The notes beneath the pieces were generated by a model. The model saw nothing but the letters and a program-made list of their open reading frames with translations, ran no database searches and had not been told where the DNA came from. A DNA stretch of 64,000 nucleotides, from positions 1,364,001 through 1,428,000 of the forward strand of contig JAUCEF010000005.1 in the NCBI GenBank assembly GCA_033558025.1, given 5' to 3'. This DNA is from Phytophthora sp. 'mugwort'. Taxonomy: Eukaryota; Oomycota; Peronosporomycetes; Peronosporales; Peronosporaceae. A program made the position numbers and the translations under genes. This document shows, piece after piece, positions 33,311 through 42,480 of the stretch; the stretch's first letter is position 1, and each line of letters opens with the position of its first letter.

Positions 33311-33599
33311 AGTAGAAAGCACGATATCACCACCCCACTTTGGAACAGGCACATAATGGCCAAAAATAAATACCCCCGAAACTATATCTGTATATTCGGT
33401 ACCAATTTTTTGTTGTCGGACCAGCACCAATAAAATAAGAAATTTACGTGGACCACCTCCAAAATCGGTACTTTATTCCTGCACGAGCCATCTCAACGGG
33501 TCTGCTGTGACCATTCATCATGAGTTGGCATCTCAGCATCAGCCCCACACCTCACTCTTAAACAAGCATCACGACTCGCAAGCCCTTTACCCTCCTCTT

Positions 33600-35340
33600 C
33601 CCTCCGCAATGGCCGACAACCTTCGTGCTGCTGCCCCTCAGCAGCCCACCTTCACGCCCAGGCAGATTCCGGGGTTTTCTTCAAGTCCTGCCTGGACAAG
33701 GACGGAGACATCACGGGGTACTACCGATGCAAGACTTGTGGCAAGTGCCGCAAGCACACACCCAAGACGGGCTACACTAATCTGGTGTCCCACGTCAAGG
33801 CGGCGCATCCAAACTTGAGACCGCCACGTTTGCGTGACGCTACCGTCGCGACGACCAGCACGCTGATGCCCTGGCTGAGCCAGAAGTCCTCGAACCGGTA
33901 TGCCTGGCTCCGGCGGGACGTCATCGGCAACCTATCCCTTTCCTTTTGTGAATCCAAGGAAACGCGCCGGTAATTTGTTTCGTGCCTAATTTAAGCGATT
34001 TGCTGTTACTAACTTTTTGTGACTGCTCGCTAGGTACACGAGTCTAGAGACATCTCTGAGACCACCATGACCTCCACCATGGAAAAGTGGCGACGGCGAT
34101 GGAGAAGGCTATCGGCAACGAGATGTCGGAGCATTACGGTACGGGTGGACGCACGGGGCAGATCGCTACCTGGCTGTCTACGGCTGCTATATGACGGATG
34201 CGGGGACACAATATCCACTTCTGTCACTAGCCAGTGGTGGACGAGTCCGACGACCAGCTGACCGCGGAGGAACATCTGGTTGATATCAAGCGGTTTCTAC
34301 CGTCTTTTGGTAAGTCTATTTGCGGCTGTTTGTTTTTAGTTGTCGACAATTGTGATGTCAACAAGCGGCTTGCCAACGGCTGGGCAGCCGTTTATCGGTT
34401 CTGCAAGTCACCGGTTCAACTTGGCCTCGTGCGGGTACCTGGCGCCATGACGACTCGCTTTAAGAGGTGCAGCACCTGGCGCGGAAGCTGAGGACGCTCA
34501 AGCAAGCGGCTAAGTGCGGTATGTGCTTACCACGGTTTATCTATCTGGACTAAATTTGTGACTTAATTGTGCTTTTTACCTTCTCTGAAAAATAGTGCCA
34601 AGACCCCATTGGTTACCGTGGTTCGACAGGACACACGCTGGCATCAACATTTTCGATGCTGAAACGTTATTTCAGCTACGTGAGTCATATCCGCAGACGT
34701 CGAGGAATGGGCCGACTGCCTCCCCTCGCATACGGCGCACCACAGGATGGAGGCGCTGTTGCGAGCCTCGCGATGTGGAGTCTGTATCTAAGCGACTCCA
34801 AGCGAGAGACCTGGCGCTGCTAGATTCGCACGTCCTATTGAACATTCGACCGGCATTTCTGTAAGTAATTTTGATGCAGCTTGCTATGGTCTACGATATT
34901 AACTACCGTGTTTGTTTATATACATATATATATGTATATAGCGCCCGATGCTGGCATCGGCCACTCCGCTGTATTTGAGCAGGCTGTTGTGAAGGTCCTC
35001 GATGGACTGCGTTCGCTAATGATGGCTGAAGAGGCTGTGCTGGAGCCTTTCCTGCGTACGCGTGCAGGCGTGCCGAGTTCAGCGTCGGTGAGCTCGGAAG
35101 GCTTCGCAGAGCGCACGCTCAAGCGCCACAAGGTTGCCGCTGAAACGGCTTCTTACATGCTGCTCGAGGCTATTCCGCCCACGTCCAACATTGTGGAAAG
35201 GCTGTTCAGTGTGACTCGTGTTGTTTGCGCCACGAGCGCCATTGCCCCTGCCTATGATGTTGGAGGTGTTTGTTTCTGAAGCCTAACAGTGCGCGTTGGG
35301 ATGTGGCGACTGTAGAGATCTGTTTACAGACCGTTAGGTG
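33600..35340 (+). pseudogene. hAT-type transposase pseudogene with BED finger
   Basis: At about 33690-33820 one frame encodes a BED-type zinc finger (YYRCKTCGKCRKHTPKTGYT, then LVSHVKAAHP). Middle fragments follow near 34140-34320 (TDAGTQYPLLSLAPVVDESD in mixed frames), and at about 35150-35340 the hAT C-terminal dimerisation motif (EAIPPTSNIVERLFSVTRVV, then ARWDVATVEI). Frame changes and stops separate these. Stretches at 33970-34035, 34310-34335, 34515-34595 and 34860-34940 have GT/AG ends and may be former introns. Order and motifs support hAT; catalytic residues cannot all be placed. Confidence 0.6.
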
Positions 35341-36638
35341 AGTAAGGCTGAAGTAATTTACTGCGGCACCACCGAATCTTTTGTTATTCATGTTTTGTTG
35401 CTACATGTGCGCAAACAACAATGTATTTCCTTGCTCTTCAATCAATAGTCATATATCGAATTATGGGCATGCCTGATAATTAGCTACTTACAGTGCCTAG
35501 CGATATGCCACCCAATACTAGTACTCCTTTTCCGGCTCCGCCTTACATCTCCAGATTCGCGTTGCCGTGCGAGCTGTGACTCACATTATACTCACTATTT
35601 TGCTCTCATAGCCTGTGAGAGCAAAATAGTGAGTAATAAATGTTTTCGTCTCACTTGTACTAAGCTTACATGTATTTATAGTTGTGTGAGATACATAGAT
35701 AATCATGCCCAGGCAAGTATACCGTAATGGCATAATATGCCATTGGATATTATCAACTTTGATTAGCGGTTTGTAATACAAAATCCAGGGTTTATTACTA
35801 ACAGAGGTGTTTAACGCGGACCGGATTTGCATCTTGCATTACCATTCTGTTTCTTGCAAAACAAATATATCAAATATACATTGTATACTCTTTCCGAGAA
35901 CTAATTTTACCGTGAACTATGGCAATGTTCCGTTTTCACTAGGATGGTCGTACTGACGTCTTCTACGCCTGGTTGGGTCCTAACTCCTTTCTAAGTGTTC
36001 GTTGCATTGTTCGAAGCCTGTAGTGGATTTCAGGTTATCAGCTTGGTATCAGCTTAGCCCTCAAGGCTTTACCAGACAGCAGTTCTGGTGGCGAGCGCCG
36101 GGCTACGTCATCGGGTGCGTTTAGGATCACAGGTTGACCCGGATGTGTGACGCCGTGGACAATGGGCGCACTCCTGTTATGCCGGAAAGGCAGTTAGTGC
36201 CTTGCCGAACTGTATAAGGTTTGATGTGCCCAACTGCATGTTTCCTTTGACGTGGATGCATGTGCATTTTCCACGGCTAGTCAGGCAAGTGGGCTTCTGT
36301 CTACGGCGAGATACTACCACTGTACTTACTGCAATGCTAAAACGGGCTAGCCCCACAATCAATCACTCTATATTTAGCTTCCTAGTGTATAAATGCCGGA
36401 GACCGCTGCGGCGGTGATCATACTTTCTGTCTTCGTTTAGTTGTAAGAGGTTTTTCGTTGTACTACAATAGATCGAACTGAATGAATTCACTGTACCTTT
36501 ATTCTGACACTCCAGTTTGTGATACCCCCTGAATGACATAATAATATTTTCATATTAACGTAACTATCACATTCGAGAGGATTGTTTAAGTTTAACAAGA
36601 ATTGCTCCCCCAAATATCAAATTACATTTTATCTAGCG
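35341..36638. other. AT-rich intergenic upstream of QSOX genes
   Basis: No gene is supported. It contains the 20-bp-arm hairpin at 35589-35635. The promoter of the QSOX gene at 36639 must lie at its right end. Confidence 0.5.
35589..35635. repeat. Perfect hairpin, 20-bp arms, 7-base loop
   Basis: Bases 35589-35608 (tactcactattttgctctca) and 35616-35635 are exact reverse complements around tagcctg. It resembles a bidirectional terminator in form, but no gene ends beside it. Confidence 0.9.
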
Positions 36639-38144
36639 ATGGCGTCGAAGCGGAAGCTGTTGCTCGTGTCATGGACAGCTTCCGTCCTCATGCTGTCCAC
36701 GGCGTCCGCGTTTTCCCTTATGAGGCACGACACGAGTCCTCTGTTCACTAAGTCGTTCCAAGTGCACTCGCTCTCCGCTGCGACCTACGACACGATGCTG
36801 AAGGATTATGACACCGTCTGGCTTGTGGACTACTACGCTCCGTGGTGCCCGCACTGCCGCGACTTTGCCCCCGAATGGGAGCGAGTTGCCAACTTGTACG
36901 CTAAGACCGACAAAGTGCAAGTGGGGGCCGTGGACTGCACTAAAAACAGCGAGATTTGCAATAATGAGAACATCTACGGGTATCCAGGTGTCAAACTCCA
37001 CCACGTCCCAGCAGACGCAACGAAATCCGTAATGATGCCACGAGGCGCCAGGAGCAGCAAGTCTGTCGTCGGCTGGGCAGAGAGGCTCATGGAGGAGCAC
37101 GGTATTAAGTCTGGCGTGGATCTGGAGGATCTGGCAGCACAGTTGAAGAATTTTAGGAATGCTGGCGTTGCGGCCGATGGAGACGACGGGGAGATGATGT
37201 ACAACGATCAGTCACTCGAGGTTAAGTACAAACGACTGCATGACGCGGGAATCGCCGCTGTATCGACATTTGAGAACGGGTTCTTTATGGGCGTCAATGT
37301 GCTTGAAGGAGAGAGATACAAGGTGGCCTTGATGTGGGTAGAAGCTCTGGCGGCGTCCTTCCCGATGGAGAAGAATCGGCAAGCGCTGGATATGTTACTT
37401 TGGTCGATAAAGACGAGCAATCACTGGAATCATGCCGATTGGAAGGTGTTGTTGCACAAGTGGAAGGAAGTCGCAAATGACAAGACTTTTCCAGTTGGTT
37501 TGTTCACTTCCAGTGAGGATAAGAGTTGGGCATTTTGCAAGACGTACACATGCGGACTGTGGACGCTCTTTCACAGTATTACAGTGAGCGAGGTCAGCTT
37601 CAGCAAGAAATCTGCGACGCAATCTTGGAAGCCAAGCAGGATCATGGCGGCTATTAGGCTGTACGTGAAGAATTTCTTCGGTTGCGAGGAGTGTCGAGAA
37701 CACTTCTTGTTGTCCAACCCAGAGAGCCTAATCGACGACCTGGCTGCGAGCGACGGAAAGGGGTTTCACGCTGTTGCTATCTGGATTTGGAAGATGCACA
37801 ATACAGTCAATAAGGTACTCAAGAAGGACCAGTGGCCATCGAAGACGGCATGCCCAATCTGCTATGTGGAAAATGACGAGCCAATCTCGCTGGATCCGAT
37901 CCGGCTTCATGAGGACGAGATTGTAGCGTATGTCAAAAGCGCATACGACCACGATGATGAGGATATCTACGCCATGGATGTCGCTCACAACGGCACGCTT
38001 ACTGCACTGTGGTCGTCAACGCAAGGCTTTAGCGCGATGGTGATGGTTTTGGGTTTCTTCACGCTGCTTGGTGTTGCCTACAAGACAAGGAGGCACCGTA
38101 CGTTAGACCGAAAGGTGGTGCGGATGCGAGATCACACCGCATGA
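36639..38144 (+). CDS. QSOX: Quiescin-sulfhydryl oxidase (QSOX), membrane-anchored, paralogue 1
   Basis: Intronless, 501 residues from the ATG at 36639; an in-frame ATG at 36582 would place a charged leader before the signal peptide and is less likely. Order: signal peptide (1-24), thioredoxin domain with CxxC (Cys70, Cys73 in APWCPHC), helical linker, Erv/ALR FAD-binding oxidase with CEEC (about 349-352) and a structural CPIC pair (about 405-408), then one membrane helix near 464-482 and a basic tail. The enzyme makes disulfides in secreted proteins and passes electrons to oxygen, giving peroxide, in the ER/Golgi lumen. It has one thioredoxin domain, like plant and protist QSOX. A tandem paralogue follows 480 bp downstream, and a broken third copy lies upstream. 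The FAD-site motif WxxxHxxxN is seen as WKMHNTVN. Confidence 0.93.
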   Translation: MASKRKLLLVSWTASVLMLSTASAFSLMRHDTSPLFTKSFQVHSLSAATYDTMLKDYDTVWLVDYYAPWCPHCRDFAPEWERVANLYAKTDKVQVGAVDCTKNSEICNNENIYGYPGVKLHHVPADATKSVMMPRGARSSKSVVGWAERLMEEHGIKSGVDLEDLAAQLKNFRNAGVAADGDDGEMMYNDQSLEVKYKRLHDAGIAAVSTFENGFFMGVNVLEGERYKVALMWVEALAASFPMEKNRQALDMLLWSIKTSNHWNHADWKVLLHKWKEVANDKTFPVGLFTSSEDKSWAFCKTYTCGLWTLFHSITVSEVSFSKKSATQSWKPSRIMAAIRLYVKNFFGCEECREHFLLSNPESLIDDLAASDGKGFHAVAIWIWKMHNTVNKVLKKDQWPSKTACPICYVENDEPISLDPIRLHEDEIVAYVKSAYDHDDEDIYAMDVAHNGTLTALWSSTQGFSAMVMVLGFFTLLGVAYKTRRHRTLDRKVVRMRDHTA

Positions 38145-38626
38145 GTTTGTAAACACAAGCTTCTTTTCGTTTTGTGACATTCGGGTGCTACTACTCCGTG
38201 ATCAGAGATTTATTGACAGACAATTGCGTTGACCGCCTAGAATCCATATGACAACGGGATTGAGTTTCTGAAGAAAGTATCGTCATCATGCACTGCCTGT
38301 GTATGTACTACAACTATTACAAGCCGTGTCTCCACGCTGTTGTAGGGATCGTCCCTCGATAAAACATATCTCGATATTTTTTGTGGATTGTCTTAACTGG
38401 TAACCCCGCAAGAACCTTTAATCGCCGCATCCAAGTTAATATATGTTACCCGAATGTTGCTAAAACATTCTTCATTTCCGATGCAAAACCGATAGCACGT
38501 GTCCTTGAAGCCGAGGCGGCTGCGTATCTACTGTACGCTAGACGCTTGCCATAACTGTTTTGACAGTATCAAATAGGTCAGAAGCTCCACGCGTCAGACA
38601 TTAACCCGAACCAACCTCCGCCCATC
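38145..38626. other. Intergenic between the two QSOX genes
   Basis: 482 bp without a supported ORF. It must hold the polyadenylation region of the first gene and the promoter of the second. No clear conserved element was identified. Confidence 0.5.
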
Positions 38627-40099
38627 ATGGCTGTTAAGATACTGCTGCTGGCGGCAGCGATGGCCGCCGTAGCGTCTGCTCGTCAGCCACGGGACAACAG
38701 CCCGCTCTTCACCACGGAACAGTGCCAGGTGCGAACGCTCAACAGCGAGGGCCACGCCGCCATGCTCTTGGACTCGGACACCGTGTGGCTCGTGGACTAC
38801 TATGCGCCCTGGTGCCCGCACTGCCGCCAATTCGCTCCGGCGTGGGAGAAGGCTGCAGCTTTCTACGCCAATAAAGCTAATATCAATATCGCGGCCGTCG
38901 ACTGCACTCAGAACAGCGAGGTGTGCAACAAGGAGGGCATCATGGGCTACCCGACCATCAAGCTATACCACGTGCCGCCCGAGAGTACGGAGCCCATTAA
39001 AATGCCCCCCAAGAGCCGCAAAAACACCAACACGGTCATCGCTTGGGTGGAGGAGCAGATGGAGAAGTATGGCATGAAGACTAGCGCCGACACGGACGAT
39101 ATCGACGCGCACATCACGAAGATTAACAACGACTGTGAGATGGGCACTACCACCAAGGTGGAGGCGATTTCGAAGGGAGCTGAACAGGTTCTTAACGACC
39201 AGAGCATGGAAATGAAGTACAAGAGACTGCACGACGCAGGAATCGCAGCTGTGTCCACCTTTGAAAACGGATTCTATGTAGGCACGACGGTGTTGGAAGG
39301 AGAGAGATATGATGCCGCTGTGACGTGGGTGGAGGCATTGGCCAAGTCGTTCCCTATGGCAGGAAACCGCGCAGCGCTGGAAACGCTGACAGGTGCGATT
39401 AAGCAGCAGAACAAGTGGGAACAGGCCGATTGGAACAACCTTCTGACCGAGTGGAAGAAGAACGCGACGGAGACCAGCTTCCCTGCTAATTTGTTTGAAT
39501 CCAGCGAGAAGAACAACTGGGCGTACTGCACGACATATACATGCGGGGTATGGACGCTTTTTCACACGCTGAGTGTGAGCGAGATCAACTCGGAAATGGC
39601 GCTGAAGCCTAGTGAGATCATGGCTGCGATTCGACTGTTTGTCAAATACTTCTTCAGCTGCGAAGAGTGCCAGAGACACTTTATGATGGCCAACCCGGAG
39701 AGCTTACTCGAAAAATTGGCTAAAAGCGATGCGGAAGGCCCTCGCGCCGTCGCAATTTGGATCTGGAAAATGCACAACAAGGTCAACAAGGTATTGAAGT
39801 ACAACCAGTGGCCGACGCTGGAGAACTGCCCCACATGCTACGTGAACGATGGCGAGCCCCTGGACCTGAACCCAGCACGGCTGCATGATGAGGAAATCCT
39901 AGCCTACGTCACGAGTGTCTTCGGCCACAAGGACACGGATCTCTTCTTCCTGGATGCGGTTTCGAATGGTATCTGGACGGCCACGATGTCCATCATGCAG
40001 CGTTACAGCGCTCTAACGATTGTTGGTGTGGTCGTGTTGCTAACACTCCCGTTCATGTTTCGCTCTAAGAAGGCTTCAAAGGCTGAGAAAACCGACTAA
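38627..40099 (+). CDS. QSOX: Quiescin-sulfhydryl oxidase (QSOX), membrane-anchored, paralogue 2
   Basis: Intronless, 490 residues, same plan as the upstream paralogue. A signal peptide (MAVKILLLAAAMAAVASA) is followed by a thioredoxin CxxC at Cys63/Cys66 (PWCPHCRQFA). The conserved linker has QSMEMKYKRLHDAGIAAVST. The Erv/ALR domain has WTLFHTLSVSEI, CEEC (about 345-348), WKMHNKVNKVLK and CPTC (about 401-404). A membrane helix near 461-479 precedes a Lys-rich tail ending AEKTD. All redox cysteines are present. The protein is clearly related to paralogue 1 over its length but differs at many positions, so the duplication is not recent. GC-rich codon use is stronger here than in paralogue 1. 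Confidence 0.94.
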   Translation: MAVKILLLAAAMAAVASARQPRDNSPLFTTEQCQVRTLNSEGHAAMLLDSDTVWLVDYYAPWCPHCRQFAPAWEKAAAFYANKANINIAAVDCTQNSEVCNKEGIMGYPTIKLYHVPPESTEPIKMPPKSRKNTNTVIAWVEEQMEKYGMKTSADTDDIDAHITKINNDCEMGTTTKVEAISKGAEQVLNDQSMEMKYKRLHDAGIAAVSTFENGFYVGTTVLEGERYDAAVTWVEALAKSFPMAGNRAALETLTGAIKQQNKWEQADWNNLLTEWKKNATETSFPANLFESSEKNNWAYCTTYTCGVWTLFHTLSVSEINSEMALKPSEIMAAIRLFVKYFFSCEECQRHFMMANPESLLEKLAKSDAEGPRAVAIWIWKMHNKVNKVLKYNQWPTLENCPTCYVNDGEPLDLNPARLHDEEILAYVTSVFGHKDTDLFFLDAVSNGIWTATMSIMQRYSALTIVGVVVLLTLPFMFRSKKASKAEKTD

Positions 40100-40299
40100 A
40101 CTACCCATTTTGCGCGGAGAAGCACCGTCCATGTTTCGCTTTTCAAAAAAGAAGGATCCCTAAACTACTCATTTGCGGGAAAATAATAGAACTTCAATTT
40201 CTAGGCGCCCTAAGTTTTTGGACTTTAAACCCGTACTTAAGAAGACAGTTTCAGTAAATCGTTATTATTTTGTTATTAGTGAAATTCATTTCAAGTCGC

Positions 40300-40916
40300 T
40301 CTAAATGACCTCAATGTCGGTGCTCCACCAGTAGCCGGCGCTGTGCACCTGCTGCTGCGGCATGGCGCCTCGTCGCTGTTGAAGCTCCCAGACAACCTGA
40401 ACCTGCCAGCGTCCTAGTCGACGCTGGAAAGCATGGCGTCACGCTCGTCCAACTTCCGCTACAGCCAAATGCTGGATGCTGCTGAGGTTACGGCACTGCA
40501 TTACGCCTGCTGCTTGATATCCTGAAGCTGTTGCTGGCTGTTGTCTCGCCTCTGAATGCCATTACGAAACGGTGGCGACCGGATAGTTCGCTGTCGTGGG
40601 CGATCACAAGTGCTCAGCAAGTGTGGTGGAGTTCCTTGTGCTTCAGAGCCGTCTGGAAGCTGACTGTTTTGATGAAGACGGAAACAACTTGGTGGCTCTC
40701 GTAGCACTTGTGCTACTAGTTCCACCCACGCTCAAGACTATTCTACAGTTCCTGCTGCGATGTGAACCAGAAGACGGCAGTGCCGACATGAACCACAAGA
40801 ACATCTATGGCCTCACGGCTTTTGACGGGGCGGAAGCGTCAGCTTCCAAGCAGGTTCTCGTCCAGCTCGGCGCTCTGACAGCTCGCATCGCGACTGTAGA
40901 GCGAGTCCTGCGTTGA
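40300..40916 (+). pseudogene. Degraded ankyrin-repeat gene fragment
   Basis: Plus-strand frames contain ankyrin-like pieces: VHLLLRHGASSLLKLPDN near 40345, LHYAC near 40495, then from 40596 VVEFLVLQSRLEADCFDEDG, ILQFLLRCEPEDGSADMNHK and YGLTAFDGAEA. Stops and shifts separate the first part from the second. It sits tail to tail with the intact ankyrin gene but the repeats are not close copies of it. A short real exon within it cannot be excluded. Confidence 0.45.
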
Positions 40917-41026
40917 GATTGCGACCGATTTTGACGAGATCGAGTACTTACTTGCCTCCCGCTAGGCGTCGCCATGTTGGACTCCGGAAACAAGCCAGCA
41001 ACAACCAGGAAGAGGCATAACTTCGA

Positions 41027-42385
41027 TCAGTTCTTGTTCGATAAGAACAACCGCTTGGGGGAGGATAGTCGTCGCTTCTTCTTCTTCTTCTTCTTGAGCG
41101 TTTGCTTCAAAGTTGCTAGCTTTCGCTGTCTCGTAGCCTCTTGCTGTACCACAAAGTCGTCCAAACGCTTGACGATGTCCATGTTCTCAGCGATTCGAGC
41201 AAACATCATGGGGGTGAAGCCGTAGCAGTCTTCAACGTCAGTGCGAGCGCATCGTTCGACTAGCAGATACTCCACAAGGTCCGGGTACCCCTTGAAGCAT
41301 GCGATGTGGAGTGGTGTCCAACCCATTGCATCTTGTCGATTCACGTCAGCTCCCGAGATCTCAACAAGCTGTGCGACGATCTCGAGATACCCGCGCACTG
41401 AGGCCCAATGCAGAGGGCTAAACCCTTCGCGGTCGGCAAGCTCGACATCAGCCCCAGCTTTGAGTAGACGTCGGAATAATGCTTTGTTGCCCATGATGAT
41501 GGCATTGTGGACTGGAGCGAGGAGAGAAACATCGTCTTGCTGGTTCACATCCGCGCCACGATCAATCAGAAGTCGAGCAATCGGCTCCTGCTGCTGCTGG
41601 ATGGCAATGTTCAGCGCCAACTGACCTGTCACGACGTCGCGCATGTTCACATCGGCTCGCTGCAGCAAGTGCATGTGAACTTGAAGAATATCGCCGTCCC
41701 ACACAGCCTCGGGTAGTGAGCTGACGACGCAGGGCAACCACAAGAAATGGCGACGAAGAATGAGTCGTGCGAGTGTCTGACAATTCCATCGCGTGTGCAC
41801 TCGAAGCTGGTACCCTGGTCGAGACTTCAATGTCATGCGGTCTCGAATATTTGCGACAGCTTCTTGTCGTCGCTCAAAATCGCCCTGAACGTATCCCAAA
41901 TGCACCAGATCGAGGCGAGGACCGTGTGCCCAAGCACGACCGAGTTGTTTCTGCTGTGTGATCCTCACGCCGCTGTCGCTATCTGCTGGTCGTTGAGGTT
42001 TCGGGCGAACTGGAGGGATGACGTACGATGCTGCTCCCCCTGCCAACAGTTTGACCGAACTGCTTGGCATCTTTGATGACTTCTTCTTTTTGTCGTCTGC
42101 TTCGTTTGGATCTACATCGTGATCACCATCGGCTTCACCTTCATCGGCTTCATCGTCCTCTTGGTCTTCTCCTTCACCCTCTTCTTCTTCTTCTTCTTCT
42201 TCATCCTCGTTCTCATCTTCAACATCTTCTAGAGCTTCCTCTTCATCACTTGGGTCACCACTACCCTCTGGACTAATGGAAGTCATTGCAACGTCCAACT
42301 GAGTAGCAGATGAGTAAGTACTCACTCTATCGGAGACCAAGGAAAAAATAAATAGGTTCATGTGGCGTTTCAGAGGCCGCGACAT
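41027..42385 (-). CDS. Ankyrin-repeat protein with acidic N-terminus
   Basis: 452 residues if the first ATG (42385) is used. The ATG at 42286 (MTSISPEGSGDPSDEEEALE) would give 419 residues and is at least as likely, because the sequence before it looks like leader. An extremely acidic, probably disordered segment follows (runs of Glu and Asp to about residue 95), then a linker. About four to five ankyrin repeats lie at roughly 240-410, with consensus cores GFSPLHWASVRGYLEIVAQL, GWTPLHIACFKGYPDLVEYL and YGFTPMMFARIAENMDIVKR. The C-terminus is a Lys/Arg run (KKKKKKKRR) that could be a nuclear localisation signal. Ankyrin repeats bind proteins; the partner is unknown. The gene is divergent from the IQ/coiled-coil gene with a very short gap. 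Confidence 0.8.
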   Translation of the reverse strand: MSRPLKRHMNLFIFSLVSDRVSTYSSATQLDVAMTSISPEGSGDPSDEEEALEDVEDENEDEEEEEEEEGEGEDQEDDEADEGEADGDHDVDPNEADDKKKKSSKMPSSSVKLLAGGAASYVIPPVRPKPQRPADSDSGVRITQQKQLGRAWAHGPRLDLVHLGYVQGDFERRQEAVANIRDRMTLKSRPGYQLRVHTRWNCQTLARLILRRHFLWLPCVVSSLPEAVWDGDILQVHMHLLQRADVNMRDVVTGQLALNIAIQQQQEPIARLLIDRGADVNQQDDVSLLAPVHNAIIMGNKALFRRLLKAGADVELADREGFSPLHWASVRGYLEIVAQLVEISGADVNRQDAMGWTPLHIACFKGYPDLVEYLLVERCARTDVEDCYGFTPMMFARIAENMDIVKRLDDFVVQQEATRQRKLATLKQTLKKKKKKKRRLSSPKRLFLSNKN

Positions 42386-42480
42386 CGTCCAGAACGGCGC
42401 TTCCTCGCAGGATCAAGGAGCCACCATTGCTTGAACGCCCGTATGTCGAGTCTTTAGGCACTCGAAACGAGATTGTCATC

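Noticed and set aside
38963..39679. 238-codon frame antisense to QSOX paralogue 2
   Set aside because: Shadow of a strongly conserved gene; both paralogues give such frames but they do not resemble each other as proteins.
42427..42480. Start of the IQ gene at 42427
   Set aside because: The codon there is TTG; the first ATG in frame is at 42481. An upstream exon is possible but unproven.
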